Positions 17,572 through 26,101 of a stretch of 64,000 nucleotides of DNA are shown here, piece by piece (the first letter of the stretch is position 1; each line of letters opens with the position of its first letter). Source of the DNA: VRUE01 sp963824705 (GTDB lineage: Bacteria > Actinomycetota > Thermoleophilia > Solirubrobacterales > 70-9); assembly GCA_963824705.1 (NCBI GenBank), contig CAWGQE010000003.1, positions 186,001-250,000 of the forward strand, written 5' to 3'. The position numbers and the translations under genes are program-made. A model generated the notes under the pieces. That model saw only the letters and a list, made by a program, of their open reading frames with translations, had not been told where the DNA came from and did not search any database.

Positions 17572-18192
17572 CCGCAGGGCGTCGCCCAATGTGTTGAGGC
17601 GTTCGAATTCAGCACGCTCTGAAGCTAGCCGCGAAGGTTGCGGGCGAACGGGAGCCAGATACTTGTCCTCCTCGCCTTCCCGTGGAGGCGCCGGTTCCTC
17701 AAGGCGATGGATCGCTAGCTGGGCGATTCGCATTCCAGGAGCGAGACAGATAGGACTGTCCCCGTCATTGACCAGCTCTAGGGTGAGGCAACCACGGAAG
17801 CCGGGATGGACAAAGACAGCGGTGGCAACGATGAGGCCAACCCGGCCCCAGGATGAACGTCCGACAACATAGGCGGCCATGTCGTCAGGCAGTCGCAGAT
17901 ACTCCAGCGTTGCTGCAAGGACGAAGTGCGTTGGATGGAGCCAAAGCTTCTCGCCAAATGGCACGACCATGCGCTCCTGCATTTCATCTACTTCCTCTTG
18001 GCTGTCAGCACCGGGATCTAGGCCGGGGCGTTGGGTCCGGCGAAGGAGGAGAAACTCGGTTCCGAGCCTTAGATCTACTGCACCCCGGCCGATCTGCGTA
18101 CGCTCCAGCAGCGGGGTGAGGACGAGTCGGCGATCAATATCACCCTCCTCGTAAATCGACTTCTCAAGGTCCTCACGCCCCAGCAAGGTCAT
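17557..18192 (-). CDS. dCTP deaminase / dUTPase-family protein (variant)
   Basis: 211 residues. The family core is clear: YVVGRSSWGRVGLIVATAVFVHPGFRGCLTLELVNDG followed by LAPGMRIAQL. The Glu of TLEL, catalytic for deamination in Dcd, is present. The Asp usually before Pro-Gly (DPG) is replaced by His (VHPGF), a change at a position that contacts substrate in family members. There is a charged C-terminal extension. It is last in a three-gene minus-strand operon and overlaps the upstream zincin gene by four bases (ATGA). Housekeeping Dcd makes dUMP precursors; island-borne Dcd proteins can act in phage defence by destroying dCTP. The latter is inference here. Confidence 0.87.
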   Translation of the reverse strand: MTLLGREDLEKSIYEEGDIDRRLVLTPLLERTQIGRGAVDLRLGTEFLLLRRTQRPGLDPGADSQEEVDEMQERMVVPFGEKLWLHPTHFVLAATLEYLRLPDDMAAYVVGRSSWGRVGLIVATAVFVHPGFRGCLTLELVNDGDSPICLAPGMRIAQLAIHRLEEPAPPREGEEDKYLAPVRPQPSRLASERAEFERLNTLGDALRSRLG

Positions 18193-19493
18193 GCTTCAGG
18201 CTCCCAGGTTTCCACGACGGCACTCATCTCAATCGCCTTACCAATGAGATCTTGCAGCCGATCATCCGCAAGGGCTTTGACCATCCCCGAGGGGCTATCA
18301 CCATGCTCGCTGAATGCCTGTTGCCAGCCGCCCATCAGGATGGCTCGTCCATCAAGGGAATCATCGAGACCGACCGGCAGGATTAGTCGCGACAGTAGCT
18401 CAGATGCCTGGTTCGCCTCTATCTCCAGAGCTGGCGGATCGAGCGCTGCGGAACCAATGCGCTCGATCGCAATCTCTTGTAGCACCGATGCGTGCGCAAG
18501 CAGCTGATCGCGTAGAAAGGCGAAACGGATCTCCAGGTCGCCTCCGGCGTCCTCAGCGATTCCGTCTAGCCAAGCGGTGATCCCGGGCGCGACTCGCTCC
18601 ATATACGGTCGCCAACCACGGCGAGAAAGGTGATCGAGCGCAAGCCGCATGCGCACCGTGTTCGGCGGGTGTTCGGAACCCGGCTCACCGTAGGAAAAAG
18701 GCATGACAAACATCGCAAACGCCCAGACGAATGCCGGACCCGTCGCCTCGATCGCGAGGTGGTCGCAAAGCAACTCCTCTATCCAGCCTCGAAGCAACCC
18801 ACGAAGCATTCCCGAGATCTGCGTCTGTGCAACAGCCGGCAGGTTTGCGGATATGGCGTCGACGGTTTGCTGTAGCGCGGATTTAAAGTCGGAGTCGCTG
18901 TCGAGCTTGGTCTCAACCGCGGCAACCAAGTTATGCTCATGTACGCTCGCGTGGCCAAGCTCGTGGGCGAATATCGGGTGAAGCAGGAGACGATCGGAAT
19001 CGCTCAACGGATAGTTGAGAACGATCGGACGGCGAGTAGTTGTGGGCGCAAAGCCCGGCGTGTGCTCGATGACTGCCGAGAACGGCCAACTCGTCGTCGC
19101 GTACATGAACTGCGGATTTGGTACGACCACAAGATCGACGTCCGCGCCCACCAGGATGCGGGCGCACTCCTCAGTCATGTACAGACTTCCTAGATTGAGA
19201 TTGGGGGAGCGAGTGGCCGCGAGCCAGGGAAGGGCGGCATGCGCTCCACGCAACACGTGTATTCCCTGTCGGAGACTGCGGGCGAATGCTCGCCGTACGG
19301 GCTCGGGCGCCGTGGCGGGTGGCTCTTGCGCCATCCGATGCTCGACCGCGCCGAAGAGGTCGAGTACGTGATCGCGCAGTGCGGCTCCTCGCTTTCCGGG
19401 CAGCTCACCGAGTCGAGGGTCTCCGCGAAGCACCTCGACTTCCTGCCGAGCAGCGGCTAGGAGGAGCTGGAGATCGCTGGCGCTTCCGTCCAC
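18189..19493 (-). CDS. Zinc metalloprotease-like protein (HExGH)
   Basis: 434 residues from GTG 19493, with AGGAAG a few bases upstream. It contains HPIFAHELGHASVHEH (about 168-183), a zincin HExxH motif, and about 65 residues on EELLCDHLAIEATG, which can give the third ligand (Glu or Asp). The rest is helical and does not match a family I can name. It overlaps the deaminase gene by four bases and the upstream gene by 37, so the three are made together. A peptidase next to a nucleotide enzyme suggests proteolytic switching (inference). Confidence 0.75.
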   Translation of the reverse strand: MDGSASDLQLLLAAARQEVEVLRGDPRLGELPGKRGAALRDHVLDLFGAVEHRMAQEPPATAPEPVRRAFARSLRQGIHVLRGAHAALPWLAATRSPNLNLGSLYMTEECARILVGADVDLVVVPNPQFMYATTSWPFSAVIEHTPGFAPTTTRRPIVLNYPLSDSDRLLLHPIFAHELGHASVHEHNLVAAVETKLDSDSDFKSALQQTVDAISANLPAVAQTQISGMLRGLLRGWIEELLCDHLAIEATGPAFVWAFAMFVMPFSYGEPGSEHPPNTVRMRLALDHLSRRGWRPYMERVAPGITAWLDGIAEDAGGDLEIRFAFLRDQLLAHASVLQEIAIERIGSAALDPPALEIEANQASELLSRLILPVGLDDSLDGRAILMGGWQQAFSEHGDSPSGMVKALADDRLQDLIGKAIEMSAVVETWEPEA

Positions 19494-19942
19494 GCCCGCG
19501 CTTCCTTCCGGGACGTGAGCACCGAGTTGCTCGCGACGAGTTGATGCTCGCCGACCATGCCAAAGAGGTCCATCACGGGCTGAACTCGCTCCGCATCAGA
19601 CACGCTCAGCGCGCCATCGGCGGCTTCGCGGAGAACCCCGGCCATCGCTTCAAGCAGTTCGCGCTCACTCTTGTTCGGTTGACTCCGAACAAGCGTCGCT
19701 AGGACCGTCAATGCCGTATCGGTTGCTGCGAGTGCGCGCGCGGTACTGGGCGTGGTCAACGGATGCTCGGTCCGCTCCAGAGCAGCTTCAAGCATCTCCG
19801 CCGCCTCGCGCAGGATGTCGGCTTGGGCAGTCGCCAGTGCTGGGCCTGAGATTGCTCGATCAAGGGCAAGCACGACATCGTCGGCCCAAAGGCCCAGCGC
19901 TGCGGTGGAGCTGAGCTCCTCCAGATGTTGAAGATCACGCAT
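19457..19942 (-). CDS. Small helical protein, first gene of the zincin-deaminase operon
   Basis: About 161 residues from ATG 19942; the open frame extends to 20035, but that part reads as promoter-region sequence. All-helical, acidic and Ala/Leu-rich (EELSSTAALGLWADDVVLALDRA, ADILREAAEMLEAALERTEH), with no motif I recognise. It overlaps the next gene by 37 bases. It may be a sensor, scaffold or peptidase substrate for the operon. It starts 91 bases from the divergent gene at 20034, so that gap holds both promoters. Confidence 0.6.
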   Translation of the reverse strand: MRDLQHLEELSSTAALGLWADDVVLALDRAISGPALATAQADILREAAEMLEAALERTEHPLTTPSTARALAATDTALTVLATLVRSQPNKSERELLEAMAGVLREAADGALSVSDAERVQPVMDLFGMVGEHQLVASNSVLTSRKEARAWTEAPAISSSS

Positions 19943-20033
19943 TGGCACTTCTCTTAAGGCTGAATCTACCCAACGTTCTCCCCCTTTCGTGATACAGAGT
20001 ACGGTGTAACACGGACGGAATCCTTCTCGACGC

Positions 20034-20285
20034 ATGGCGCGCGGCGATCCACAGACGAACGTTCGACTCCCCCCAGACCGCTACGCGGTCCTTGAGGCCG
20101 CTGCCTTCGTGCATCAAGCCGGTACGCCCCACAAGCTCGTTCAGCGGCTCGTCGATGAGGCCATCGATGGCTACGAGAAGAAGCCCGCCGTGCAGAAGGC
20201 GCTGGAGGCGCGTCGTGAGCAGGCAGCTGAAGACAAGGGAAAGCTCAGACACCTCTCCACGAAGGATCGGCGGGCGGGCAAGTAG
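20034..20285 (+). CDS. Small DNA-binding-like protein
   Basis: 83 residues. The N-terminal half (TNVRLPPDRYAVLEAAAFVHQAGTP) resembles ribbon-helix-helix or short antitoxin-type proteins, with a strand-like start (NVRLPPD) and two helices. The C-terminal half is a charged helix. It is divergent from the zincin-deaminase operon across a 91-base gap, a position typical of an operon regulator. Assignment is by pattern only. Confidence 0.5.
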   Translation: MARGDPQTNVRLPPDRYAVLEAAAFVHQAGTPHKLVQRLVDEAIDGYEKKPAVQKALEARREQAAEDKGKLRHLSTKDRRAGK

Positions 20286-20730
20286 CGGCTGGCTTCGGCG
20301 TCGTCCGCGGCAAGACCGACCTGCGTTTCGAGAGCCCCGGCGGACTCCTCGCGGGCAAGCTCTAAGTTGGCCGAATCTAAAAGTTTCGTCAACGAAATAC
20401 GCGGCGATTAGCGGGGATGCGCGGGGATTACGGGAGGCGCCGTAGGGCGATTTGACTTCCCTCGCGAGCGGAGTTAGTCCAGGGGGTATGACGATCTTGC
20501 ACGCTGTTTCTCACCAAGTCCATGCGCGGTGGACGCCACGCCCGGCGCATCTGCGGACGCTCCGAGGTGGACGGTCCCGACTGCGTCCATCCTTTCGACC
20601 AAGACTGCGTCTATCCCTTCGTCCAACCCTTCAGCTCGCGACGGGGCCGGATCGCCGCGAACGCCGATGGCAGCGCCGTTTCCCGGCTCGGCGTTTTGCC
20701 GACATCTCTACGCTGCATCTAGGTCGGGAC
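20286..20730. other. Non-coding stretch with arm-type repeats before the replication gene
   Basis: About 445 bases without a convincing gene. It has a TTTCGT/ACGAAA inverted repeat (about 20384-20397) and then the repeats listed at 20401. The frame from 20452 to 20730 is Arg-rich, with odd codon choice, and I do not treat it as part of the next protein. Confidence 0.45.
20401..20434. repeat. Internal copy of the ATTAGCGG repeats
   Basis: GCGGCGATTA, GCGGGGATGC and GCGGGGATTA stand in tandem (three 10-base units). The same units flank the attachment sites (8531, 16806, 28469), but no tRNA fragment is visible near this copy. It lies upstream of the replication-relaxation gene. It may mark an old element boundary inside island A, an origin, or a shared protein-binding site. 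Confidence 0.55.
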
Positions 20731-21831
20731 ATGAAGTGCAATCTCGCCGCCCCGACGCTGCCCTCGATCGTTCCCGCCTCGTCGCTCGCGCCCCTCGCTC
20801 TCGGCGCCTTCGCTATCGCCTCCGCGCTGGCTACGCAGCGGCTCAATGCCGGATCGGCGCGCAGCCGGCATGGCCGGCGCTCGCGTGCCCGTACCGATGC
20901 GCGGACCGATCGCCGCGCCGAGAAGGAGGGTCGTCGCCCGGCGCCGAGCGCGGCCGTCGGCCTGCCGGAGGCGACCGCCGAGATCATCGCCTCGCTAGGT
21001 GAGCACCGCGTCCTCTCCACCGAGCAGGTGCAGACGATCCATCTGCCGGGCCGCAGCCTGCGGCGCACGCAGCAGATCCTCGCCGGCATCGAGGAGGCCG
21101 GGCTGATCCACCACGTCGACACGCGGATCGCGCCGCGGCGGCTCTGGTTCGTCAGCGAGCGCGGTGCCGCGCTTGCCTTCGAGGTGGCCGGGCTGGAGAC
21201 GCAGCCGAGGGTGCTCCAGGCGAGCGACGCGGCCGGCCCGCTGAGGGCACACACTCTCGCCGTCAACGACGCCGCGATCTGCTTCCTGAAGGCGGCGCGT
21301 GAGCGCGGTGACGAATTCGGTCCGCTCTCCTGGCGGCAGGAGGTCGCCCACCCCATGAGCCGTGGTCGCGGCCGTCGCCGCCGCACGCTCTTCGCGGATG
21401 CCGTCCTCACCTACCTGAGACCCGAGGACGGCGATACGGTCCTCGAGCTGCGCTTCCTCGAGCTCGACCGCGCCACGCTCTCGGTCGATCGCCTCGTCGC
21501 GGAGCTGAGTCGCTATGCCCAGCTTTACCGGGCCACCGACGCGGAAGGACAGCCGCTCTGGCGCAATCGCTATCCGGTCTTCCCGAGGGTTCTCTGCGTG
21601 CTGACCGGCGCCTCTCGGGAAGCGCTGACCACGCGGCGCACGTTCGCGTCGATGCTCCTGCGCGACCACCCGGCGATGGCACAGGCGCGCGGCGAGGTGG
21701 CGGTCAGCTTCTGCCGCCTCGAAGATCTGCAGCGGAAGGGGCCGTTCGCGCCGATCTTCCGGGAAGCGCGCGACCGCAAGCGCCCGGTCGACTGGCTCGG
21801 CAACTCGCCCGACGACGAGGAGGAGCGGTAG
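20731..21831 (+). CDS. Replication-relaxation family protein
   Basis: About 366 residues from ATG 20731, within a frame open from 20452. After an N-terminal hydrophobic/Arg-rich part, the winged-helix domain is typical of the actinobacterial replication-relaxation family: ATAEIIASLGEHRVLSTEQVQTIHL, SLRRTQQILAGIEEAGLIHHV, WFVSERGAALAFEV, then LAVNDAAICFLKAARERGDEFGPLSWRQE. Such proteins occur in actinobacterial integrative elements beside the integrase and are thought to act in element replication or transfer. Its stop is about 220 bases before the integrase. It supports island A being, or derived from, an AICE-like element. Confidence 0.75.
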   Translation: MKCNLAAPTLPSIVPASSLAPLALGAFAIASALATQRLNAGSARSRHGRRSRARTDARTDRRAEKEGRRPAPSAAVGLPEATAEIIASLGEHRVLSTEQVQTIHLPGRSLRRTQQILAGIEEAGLIHHVDTRIAPRRLWFVSERGAALAFEVAGLETQPRVLQASDAAGPLRAHTLAVNDAAICFLKAARERGDEFGPLSWRQEVAHPMSRGRGRRRRTLFADAVLTYLRPEDGDTVLELRFLELDRATLSVDRLVAELSRYAQLYRATDAEGQPLWRNRYPVFPRVLCVLTGASREALTTRRTFASMLLRDHPAMAQARGEVAVSFCRLEDLQRKGPFAPIFREARDRKRPVDWLGNSPDDEEER

Positions 21832-22051
21832 GCATGCGTCTCTGGGCCAACTGGCTCGCTTCCTGGAGGCAGCGGAGCTATTGTCGTCGGACAGGAAACA
21901 GACGGCCGGGCGGCGCGCAAACGCCCCCGGCCCGGCGCCGAAGAAGGAAGCTTCGGCGCGATGTCCAGCCTAGAGGCGAGCGGATCTCCGCTGCCACTTG
22001 GCGACCGCGCCTGCCACTCCTCCGGTGCTCACGGACCAGGAGGTGACAGAA

Positions 22052-23347
22052 GTGGCTCGTAGATCGGAAGGCCAGGTGGTTGAGCGCCACTGGGAGAGCG
22101 GGCGCGGCTACGCGCTCCGCTTCCGCGCCTACGGCGAGCGCCAGTACCTGACGCTTGGCCCGGAGACCGAGGGCTGGAACCGCAAGCGCGCTGAGGAGGA
22201 GCTGGCGAACGTCATGGCCGATGTGCGGCGCGGCATCTGGGTACCGCCGACGCGACGACCTCGCAGAGCCAGGGCAGCGGAGGCATCCGACGCGATGCCG
22301 ACCTTCGGCTCCTTTGCCCGGAGTCTGATGGCGGCCCGCAAGAGCGAGATGAGTGAGGCGAACTACGCCTACAAGGAGAACGCGCTCGCGCACGTTGTGC
22401 CCTACTTCGGGAGCTGGCCGCTCCACGAGATCGACATCCAGGCGGTCGATGCTTTCCGCGGCCACATGGTCGAGGTCTCCGAGGCCCGGCGCCGCGCGAG
22501 GGAGAGCGGCCAGCCGATGCGCAACGAGTGGGGCCAGGCGCTGCGTCCGCTGTCGCCGGCGACGATCAACAAGACGATCGACACCTTGCAGTGGGTGCTA
22601 TCGGTGGCGGTCGAGTACCGATACATCTCAGAGAACCCCGCGGCAGGCCGCCGACGCCGCCTCCGGGCGAAGAGGCCCGCCCCGGTGCACCTGGACTCGG
22701 TTGAGCAGATCGCGACGCTGCTTGAGGCGGCGGGCCAGCTCGACCGCGACAAGCGCTGGCTCACCGACGACCGCCGCCCGATCATCGCCACGCTGCTCCT
22801 CGCCGGACCTCGGGCGGGCGAGCTATGCAACCTGCGCTGGCGCGACATCGATCTCGCCAACGGCCGCATCTCCATAGGCCGCTCCAAGACCCAGGCCGGG
22901 CTACGGGAGATCGTCCTGCTGCCTCTTCTGCGCGACGAACTCTCCGCCCACAAGGCGTGCGCCTACCGCAGCGGCCCCGACGATCCGGTGTTCCCCACCG
23001 GGACGGGTGGTCACCGCGACAAGGACAACCTGCGCAATCGCGTCCTCGCCTCGGCCGTAAAGCGCGCCGACGAGCTGCTCGAAGAGCGCGGCCAGACGCC
23101 CCTGCCGCGCGGCGTGACGCCCCACAAGCTGCGCCACACCTTCGCCTCGATCCTGATCGCCACCGGCGAGGACCCGGCCTCGGTGATGGCCCAGCTTGGC
23201 CACACCGACCCCAAGTTCACCCTGCGCGTCTACACCCACATGATGCGCCGAGGCTCGGCCGAGCGGGCGCGGTTGAAGGCGCTGGTCAACGGCGACCCGA
23301 TCGAGCCAGCCGAGTTGCCCACGCCCACGCAGGAGGCGCAGCGATGA
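22052..23347 (+). CDS. Tyrosine recombinase (integrase) of island A
   Basis: 431 residues from GTG 22052. I chose this over TTG 21998 because AGGAGG lies eight bases before the GTG and the resulting N-terminus (MARRSEGQVVERH) aligns with that of the island B enzyme. Catalytic residues: Arg in AGPRAGELCNLRW, Lys in RSKTQAGLRE, HxxR in HKLRHTFASIL, His in LGHTDP, nucleophile Tyr in RVYTHMM. It is homologous throughout to the island B integrase but well diverged, so the two islands are relatives rather than a recent duplication. It lies about 5 kb from both island ends, unusual for an integrase, which may mean island A is composite. Its stop overlaps the next start (ATGA). Confidence 0.95.
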   Translation: MARRSEGQVVERHWESGRGYALRFRAYGERQYLTLGPETEGWNRKRAEEELANVMADVRRGIWVPPTRRPRRARAAEASDAMPTFGSFARSLMAARKSEMSEANYAYKENALAHVVPYFGSWPLHEIDIQAVDAFRGHMVEVSEARRRARESGQPMRNEWGQALRPLSPATINKTIDTLQWVLSVAVEYRYISENPAAGRRRRLRAKRPAPVHLDSVEQIATLLEAAGQLDRDKRWLTDDRRPIIATLLLAGPRAGELCNLRWRDIDLANGRISIGRSKTQAGLREIVLLPLLRDELSAHKACAYRSGPDDPVFPTGTGGHRDKDNLRNRVLASAVKRADELLEERGQTPLPRGVTPHKLRHTFASILIATGEDPASVMAQLGHTDPKFTLRVYTHMMRRGSAERARLKALVNGDPIEPAELPTPTQEAQR

Positions 23348-23640
23348 TCCCCGCCGAGCTGGGCATCGCGATCCTCATCCTCGCCGGGCTCTGGCTCTTC
23401 GCGGGCCTGCTGGCGCGAGCGTGTGGCGCCCTGCTCATGCTTGCCGGGGCGGTAGGCGTTGCGGTCACCGGCAATGTCAGCGGATTCGTTGTCGTCATGC
23501 TCGGCGCCGCGCTATCGCTGGCCGGGCACTGGCATTACGCGCTGCGCCACGGTCGATTCAAGAGCGCGCTTGCATCGATGCTCGCTAGCGTCCTTCGCCG
23601 TGGGATGCGCAGCACTAACGATCGCGGGTGGCACGCTTGA
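23344..23640 (+). CDS. Small membrane protein coupled to integrase
   Basis: 98 residues, starting with the ATG that overlaps the integrase stop (ATGA). Three hydrophobic segments are likely (LGIAILILAGLWLFAGLLAR, ALLMLAGAVGVAVTG, GFVVVMLGAALSLAGHW), then a basic tail with HWHYALRHGRFKS. This GHW..ALRHG ending resembles small membrane proteins I associate with actinobacterial integrative elements. Function unknown. The coupling suggests it is made with the integrase. Confidence 0.7.
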   Translation: MIPAELGIAILILAGLWLFAGLLARACGALLMLAGAVGVAVTGNVSGFVVVMLGAALSLAGHWHYALRHGRFKSALASMLASVLRRGMRSTNDRGWHA

Positions 23641-24115
23641 GGTCTTCGGCTTCGGGCTGATCGCGTACGACCTGTATCGAATCCAGCGCCACGAGTACGG
23701 CACCCCGCAGTTCCTCGAACGCTGGAAGGGGCGGATACGCCGACTATTGCGCATGTCCAAGGACCACACGCTGCACGTGGACGCCGCAGTCGGGACGGTT
23801 GACATGGCAGGCCGAATCAAGGTGCGGAGTGGCGTCGGCGAGGACGCCGATCTCAAGGAGCGGACCTCCGTCCTCGAAAAGAACTTCGAGCGCCTGGACG
23901 AGGAAGTAGACGAACATCGCGCCGCCTTCGAAAAGGGCCTTGACGAGATGCGCGAGGAACTGAGGGCGGCTCGGGCCGAATTGGAGCAGCGACATCAGGA
24001 AACCGAGCAGGAGCGGAAGATTTTTCAGCGCACTTCCGTCACCTTGCAGGCATGCGGCACCATCCTTTTCGTGCTCGGAACCCTCCTCAGCGTCCTCGGT
24101 TCCGTGGTCAATTGA
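23600..24115 (+). CDS. Membrane protein with long coiled coil
   Basis: About 171 residues from GTG 23600; TTG 23570 and TTG 23459 are other starts in the same frame and none has a clear ribosome site. A first hydrophobic helix (ALTIAGGTLEVFGFGLIAYDLY) is followed by a soluble part, a long charged coiled coil (about LKERTSVLEKNFERLDEEVD to RHQETEQERKIF) and a second hydrophobic helix at the C-terminus (ACGTILFVLGTLLSVLGSVV). The first 41 bases overlap the previous gene. It is probably a membrane-bound oligomer; function unknown. Confidence 0.65.
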   Translation: MGCAALTIAGGTLEVFGFGLIAYDLYRIQRHEYGTPQFLERWKGRIRRLLRMSKDHTLHVDAAVGTVDMAGRIKVRSGVGEDADLKERTSVLEKNFERLDEEVDEHRAAFEKGLDEMREELRAARAELEQRHQETEQERKIFQRTSVTLQACGTILFVLGTLLSVLGSVVN

Positions 24116-24218
24116 GTCCGCACGTCGGCGCGCCGCATCTTGCGTGAAGGGAAGGCCAGATGTTTTCGCGGGCCGGCGAAGACAGACCGTCTCAGCCGAT
24201 TCCAGGTGCGATCCGGCG

Positions 24219-25712
24219 CTAACGGCCGAGGATCCGGTCGATGATGGCGCGAAGTCGCCGGAAACGCCGATGCCGCGATTTTGGCTCGGTGGGTGCGGGC
24301 GCGTTCGCCGCTTGCCGCTTGCGTAGCGGGAGCTCAAGGAGATCGCCGGCCGCAAACTGGGTGTAGCGGTGATCGCGGTTACACCAACGGCAGCCGTCCT
24401 TGATCGACACGTCGCGCCGGCGCAGCTCGCGGGTCTGCGGGTAGTAGACGCGGTGGGAGAGGTCGGCCGCTGGGGCCATCAGCCCGGTGAAAGCGAACAG
24501 GAAATCTGTCATGGCCAACGACGTCGAGATCGAATTCAGTGTGATCACGCTCGGGTCTTCAACCTGCTCGTCTGGAACCTCACTATCGCCAACGTAGTCC
24601 TGGGCAGCGCGTTCATCCATCGACTCTTGCTCTCGCTTCAACCGGTCGGGCGGGATGGCGCCGGCGCAGCTAAGGCAGCCGCCCTGAAAGAGCAACGGTC
24701 GGTTCATGACGTGGACCTGCTCGACCAGACCGGTTGCCAAATCGGTGGTCACCTTGGCACCGACCTGGAAGCCAGGCACCAGATACTGGTGGACGATCAC
24801 ATTGAAGGCGTAGCGAGCCAGGATCGTGTCGGTAGCCAGGAAGGCGGCGTCCGCATCGCCGATCAGGCGGGCTGTGTCAGCATGGGTAATGTCGCCATTG
24901 ATCGCATCGACCTCGATCTCCGGGTCGATACGAGCGACCATCTCTTCGAGCACCTTAATCTTCAGTCGGCGCCCGGCGGCATCGGCAGGGGTCGACCCAG
25001 CGATCCTGGACAGGTTCGACCGACTCACGTGATCAAAGTCGATGATCTGGATGCCGCCGACGCCCAGATGCGCCAGCGACTGCACGATCAGCGATCCGCC
25101 CCCGCCCCCGCCTACGACGCAGACCTTGAGACGCCGAAGGATTGCCTGGCCCTCGCTACCGAAGAGCAGTGCCTGGCGGTCGAATCGCTCCTCGACATCG
25201 CCAGTCTTCAGCGGTCGGGGGCGCAAATCGCGGATGTGTCGACCGATGACTCGCATCGACTCAATCCGCATTGGCTCCTCGTCCAGCGCCCAGACCTCGG
25301 CGGCCGCGCTGGCCTCGCCGAGCACCAAGCCGGCCACTGGCAGTCCCTTGGTCATGTCGATCATCGCCGGGTGTGCCCGGGCGTGGCTGTCTAGGTCATC
25401 GGGACTGAACCCAACCGAGCGGCCCGAGTTGGGGTGGCTGTGCACCCAGATCAAGCACAGGCCCTCTTCAGCGCACTTGCGGCCGGCGCGGGCAATGGCC
25501 TTGGCCTTGATCGCCCGGTAGGCGCCACGCTCGCTGGGAACGAAGTCTTCGTCGGCGACGGGGACGATCCGTCGCACCAAGAGCCGATTGCGGTCGGCGC
25601 CACGGTGCAGCCCAGCGTAGAGGAAGGCGGCGTGCTCGTCACGGTCGGGCCGGAAGAGATACCGGTGGAGTTCGTCGTAGTCGCGCTGGGTGATGGTGAT
25701 CTGCCAGGTCAT
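24219..25712 (-). CDS. JAB peptidase - E1-like (ThiF) fusion
   Basis: 497 residues with two enzymatic domains. N-terminal JAB/JAMM metalloprotease (about 1-155): the motif is complete (WVHSHPNSGRSVGFSPDDLDSH, i.e. HxHP then S-x2-D), the type that cleaves ubiquitin-like tails or conjugates. Then an E1/ThiF adenylating domain (about 185-410): glycine-rich VCVVGGGGGGSLIVQSLAHLG, IIDFDHVSRSNLSR and the ATP-binding Arg/Lys segment RRLKIKVLEEM. CLSC and CRWC pairs near residues 343 and 441 can hold zinc. I see no obvious separate catalytic Cys as in eukaryotic E1s. The basic C-terminal tail may be a helix. It overlaps the E2-like gene by four bases and is last in the modifier - E2-like - JAB/E1 operon. 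Confidence 0.9.
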   Translation of the reverse strand: MTWQITITQRDYDELHRYLFRPDRDEHAAFLYAGLHRGADRNRLLVRRIVPVADEDFVPSERGAYRAIKAKAIARAGRKCAEEGLCLIWVHSHPNSGRSVGFSPDDLDSHARAHPAMIDMTKGLPVAGLVLGEASAAAEVWALDEEPMRIESMRVIGRHIRDLRPRPLKTGDVEERFDRQALLFGSEGQAILRRLKVCVVGGGGGGSLIVQSLAHLGVGGIQIIDFDHVSRSNLSRIAGSTPADAAGRRLKIKVLEEMVARIDPEIEVDAINGDITHADTARLIGDADAAFLATDTILARYAFNVIVHQYLVPGFQVGAKVTTDLATGLVEQVHVMNRPLLFQGGCLSCAGAIPPDRLKREQESMDERAAQDYVGDSEVPDEQVEDPSVITLNSISTSLAMTDFLFAFTGLMAPAADLSHRVYYPQTRELRRRDVSIKDGCRWCNRDHRYTQFAAGDLLELPLRKRQAANAPAPTEPKSRHRRFRRLRAIIDRILGR

Positions 25713-26098
25713 CGCGGATTCCTCAGCCAGCGGATGACCGCCCAGAATCGTGTCCCGAGATCCTCGCCCGGCAGCAACTTGGCCTGTCCGTTCTTCTTCA
25801 ACGAGATCTGGGTTCGGGTCTCGCCGTCGATTTGAACGCCTGGCTGGATCGGGCCAAACTGACCGCCGTCGCCGCGGGTCAGGCCGGGATCGGCATAGAA
25901 CGGGTAGGGCTCGGTGTCGGGGAAGGTTGGCAGGAGCTTGACCCGCAGATTTATCTCCGGGCGGCTCCAGCCGTCACCGATGCCGACGCTGTGGAGGATC
26001 ACCCAGACGCTGCCATCGTCGAGCTCCTCGGCCGTGACCTGGTGCTCGGGGAAAGCCCGGCTGACATCCTCAACAGCGTCTGCAATGGGCTTCTGCAT
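25709..26098 (-). CDS. E2-like (UBC-fold) protein without cysteine
   Basis: 129 residues. Position and sequence pattern (an initial helix, strands VWVILHSVGIGDGW and EINLRVKLLPTFPDTEPYPFYADP, where the PxxYP-like turn is a UBC-fold hallmark, then QISLKKNG and a final helix TRFWAVIRWLR) indicate a prokaryotic E2-like protein. The chain contains no cysteine at all, so it cannot carry a thioester as an ordinary E2 does; it is either a UEV-like scaffold or uses other chemistry. It starts three bases after the stop of the modifier gene and overlaps the JAB-E1 gene by four, so the three are strictly co-translated. Family assignment is by pattern and context. Confidence 0.75.
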   Translation of the reverse strand: MQKPIADAVEDVSRAFPEHQVTAEELDDGSVWVILHSVGIGDGWSRPEINLRVKLLPTFPDTEPYPFYADPGLTRGDGGQFGPIQPGVQIDGETRTQISLKKNGQAKLLPGEDLGTRFWAVIRWLRNPR

Positions 26099-26101
26099 CG
26101 A

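Noticed and set aside
19672..19697. Palindromic TTGTTCGG...CCGAACAA resembling an SOS box
   Set aside because: It lies in the middle of a coding region and the half-site spacing (six) differs from the LexA form seen at 8791.
20050..20061. GAACGTTC palindrome near 20053
   Set aside because: There are no spacer bases between half-sites and it is inside a coding region, so not a LexA box.
20452..20730. Extended start of the replication-relaxation protein
   Set aside because: Arg-rich sequence with no family likeness; ATG 20731 precedes the plausible part. Not excluded completely.
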